From NCBI GenBank assembly GCA_902761495.1, contig CACWKL010000006.1:1-34909 (forward strand): a stretch of 34,909 bases of DNA, given 5' to 3'. Below, one piece after another: positions 32,894-34,909 of the stretch. Numbering within the stretch: the first letter of the stretch is position 1; each line of letters starts with the position of its first letter. The position numbers were made by a program, and so were the translations under genes. This DNA comes from an uncultured Pseudomonadota bacterium (GTDB lineage Bacteria; Pseudomonadota; Alphaproteobacteria; UBA3830). A model generated the notes under the pieces. The model was given only the letters and a program-made list of their open reading frames with translations. It was not told where the DNA came from and did no database searches.

Positions 32894-34669
32894 TTATTTG
32901 CGGATATCTCCGAATTTTTTCTTAGCATTACCAAAATCAGCCATTGGAAATTTTACCAAGAATTTAGTTCCTTTGCCTTCGACAGAGATTATATCCAGTT
33001 CCCCATTATAGTGTTTGATCGTTTCCAATATCTGAATCAAACCCAAACCGAAGCCATTTTGTTTAGTACTTTTGGGAGCAATATTATTTCGGATCTGATT
33101 CATCATTTCCTTCGACATTCCTCGTCCATTGTCTTCAATTTCTATAATCAAGTCTTTCCACAAGCAAGAAAGTGACAGTTTAATTGAGGCTCTATCTTTA
33201 TATTGGCAAGATTCTACGGAATTATTTATAAAATTGGATATCATTCTTTTGAAGTCGGATATATTCACATTTACAATTGTCGATTTTGCTGATGGATTAC
33301 ATGAGAGCTCTATATTCACATTTTTGTCTTTGTATTCCAATTTCTTTTGTTTAACTTCGTCCTGTAAGATCGAAAAGACCGGGACACGGCGATTATCCTG
33401 ATATTCCAAATTTTCCTTGCAACGTTTGTTCTCTTGTAAAAGATCGTTTGATATACAGCTAATATCCTTTGTAATATTTGTTAAAATTTTTTGCTGTTTT
33501 TCCGTGAGGTTGGAACAACTATGGGTAAAAACTCTCAAACTTGCGAGCGGAGAGGCGATGTCATGAGCCATTTGTGAAGTAAATTGACTAAATTCCGTCT
33601 GAAGATCGATTTTTGCCTGCTGAATCTTATTCAAAAATTCAAGTTTTATGATTTTTTCTTTTTCTTGCTCAATTTTTTTCGAATCGGTGATATCTATGGA
33701 TAATCCTATTACTCCCTCAATTTCGTTATTCACTATGAGAGGAGATTTTACCGATAGAAAAAATCTTCCTTTATCTGCTTCTTCTACGACGATAGTTGAT
33801 TGGGTATTGATTACTTCGAGGCTGTTTTGCCATGTCTTTGGGTTCAATGCAGTAGCATCAGTATCTGAGACAATTTTTCCCAGGGATTCATTCTTATAAA
33901 CAATAGTGCCATCCTTGTTTATGACAAAAAAATTTATGTTTTTCGCAACTTTCGTGATGAATTCGATTATTTCGCAATTTACCTCGTTTCTGTCCAGAGA
34001 GCGATGTTGGCGACGTTGTGCGTTGTTCGACATAGTGTAAGGCAAGTGCGTGATATTCGACTGATAATGCTGAATTATATTAGCGATTGGCGGAGAAAGT
34101 TTTGTCGGATATATGATAACGCTATTCTTGAAATAGAGACATGTGTAGGCACATTCTTCCAAAATAAAACTGATATTTTGAGCAAAGGTTCCGTTGGCTC
34201 TGATTGCAGCCTTTTCCGCTTCCTTTAAAACTGTCTCGCGGAAGTCAGGAATAATTCCGTTTCCGGTTTCATCGCCGGCGAATGCAATTTTTACTTTTTT
34301 GAGCCATTTTGCAAACAACGGACTGTCCAGGCCTTCAGTCCAAGAGTGTAAAGTATAAGGTAGCGTCAACTTGTTAATGATTTTTTCGTTCGCTTTAAAC
34401 CATTTGGTTTTGATTTTGGGATTTGAGTATTGCTCAAACTCCGAAATCGAGTGGCGGTAGAGATATGACGTATCCCAAATATGAACGTGAGAAATTTTTC
34501 TACTGATCAATTCACTATTCAGGGAGTTAATCAGCTCCTCAAAACCTTCACCCGATTGGCTTCGACAGCTGTAAGATGCCACAACATTTGGGGATATGCT
34601 TTTTTCGCTCGCTTCTTCCCAAAAATTCCCGACCAATTTAGACCATCTCACAACTCGTTCTGTAGACAT
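32894..34669 (-). CDS. Cyclodipeptide-synthase-like domain fused to PAS sensor histidine kinase
   Basis: This 591-residue protein has no transmembrane helix, so it is cytoplasmic. Residues 1-215 resemble tRNA-dependent cyclodipeptide synthases. The early strand VVASYSCRS places Ser34 where AlbC has the nucleophile Ser37. VHIWDTSYLYRHSI corresponds to AlbC's VYVDTHIDEMLI. SFILEECAY puts Glu172 at the place of Glu182, with Phe168 where Tyr178 is expected. VIIYP (Tyr187-Pro188) is the YP mark of the XYP subfamily. A PAS domain follows (about 237-330), then a coiled linker, an H-box with phospho-acceptor His369 (MAHDIASPLA), an N-box (ISNFINNSVES), DNGRGM and FGLGL. All kinase boxes are intact. 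The ATG at 34669 has AAGGAG seven bases upstream. No response regulator or receiver domain is in the window. Confidence 0.8.
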   Translation of the reverse strand: MSTERVVRWSKLVGNFWEEASEKSISPNVVASYSCRSQSGEGFEELINSLNSELISRKISHVHIWDTSYLYRHSISEFEQYSNPKIKTKWFKANEKIINKLTLPYTLHSWTEGLDSPLFAKWLKKVKIAFAGDETGNGIIPDFRETVLKEAEKAAIRANGTFAQNISFILEECAYTCLYFKNSVIIYPTKLSPPIANIIQHYQSNITHLPYTMSNNAQRRQHRSLDRNEVNCEIIEFITKVAKNINFFVINKDGTIVYKNESLGKIVSDTDATALNPKTWQNSLEVINTQSTIVVEEADKGRFFLSVKSPLIVNNEIEGVIGLSIDITDSKKIEQEKEKIIKLEFLNKIQQAKIDLQTEFSQFTSQMAHDIASPLASLRVFTHSCSNLTEKQQKILTNITKDISCISNDLLQENKRCKENLEYQDNRRVPVFSILQDEVKQKKLEYKDKNVNIELSCNPSAKSTIVNVNISDFKRMISNFINNSVESCQYKDRASIKLSLSCLWKDLIIEIEDNGRGMSKEMMNQIRNNIAPKSTKQNGFGLGLIQILETIKHYNGELDIISVEGKGTKFLVKFPMADFGNAKKKFGDIRK

Positions 34670-34909
34670 ACGAAGACTCCTTTCTTTCAATCTCAAAATT
34701 ATTTGCGCAGTTATGTACAAACAATCTAATCTAGATTTTATTATTATTAATTTTAAACTTCAACAGTCAAATATCCAGTTGTTTAAGAAAACGCTCAGAA
34801 ACGTCACCGGTGTCCACGTTCACCAAAAAGTGAGACAAAAGAGACGAAGTGAACTAGAGAGAGAAAACAAGAGAAATAGCAGAACAGAGCAAGAGAAAAA
34901 GAGTAGTCT
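34670..34909. other. Non-coding right end of the window
   Basis: No coding frame is evident. Near the kinase gene the DNA is AT-rich with a 10-bp palindrome (AATCTAGATT, 34728-34737). A CACCGGTG palindrome lies around 34805-34812. From about 34825 to the window end the plus strand is mostly A and G, with only scattered C/T, unlike the rest of the window. Confidence 0.5.

Overview
This is an AT-rich, densely packed bacterial chromosome segment that carries no rRNA, tRNA, insertion sequence or CRISPR array I can see. The gene set points to an alphaproteobacterium. The evidence is yidC directly followed by engB, the gene run envC-like / S41 protease / divergent polysaccharide deacetylase / rppH, a phasin, a K+-independent-type membrane pyrophosphatase, and a two-partner M16 peptidase. 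High AT content, many lineage-specific secreted proteins and degenerate enzyme copies suggest a host-associated lineage (Holosporales-like). That placement is inference.

Layout. Bases 1-41 hold the start of a minus-strand gene cut by the window edge. mutS and a SIMPL-domain protein follow on the plus strand and end at a strong terminator. Bases 3775-8845 (minus) form a four-gene array of M16-type peptidase homologues, of which only the first keeps the zinc site. Next is hppA (minus). comF (plus) converges on a small lipoprotein gene (minus). A plus-strand run then holds a PotG-like ATPase without its permeases, a phasin, yidC-engB, and an unknown secreted protein. A hydrolase-tyrS operon (minus) is divergent from pgk (plus), and an unknown secreted protein gene (minus) follows.

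Bases 22400-28321 hold six tightly spaced or overlapping genes: galU-ugd-envC-ctpA-divergent deacetylase-rppH. They link UDP-glucose/UDP-glucuronate supply with cell-envelope maintenance and RNA turnover. A 3-hydroxyacyl-CoA dehydrogenase, an acidic repeat-bearing lipoprotein (minus) and groES-groEL follow.

The most striking locus is at the right end (minus). It is a soluble protein whose N-terminal ~215 residues look like a tRNA-dependent cyclodipeptide synthase of the XYP subfamily, fused to a PAS domain and a complete histidine kinase. Downstream lie three mutually complementary sequence segments that could form alternative hairpins, then a possible two-helix membrane protein. The cyclodipeptide-synthase call was made by eye from motif positions and needs a profile or structure check.
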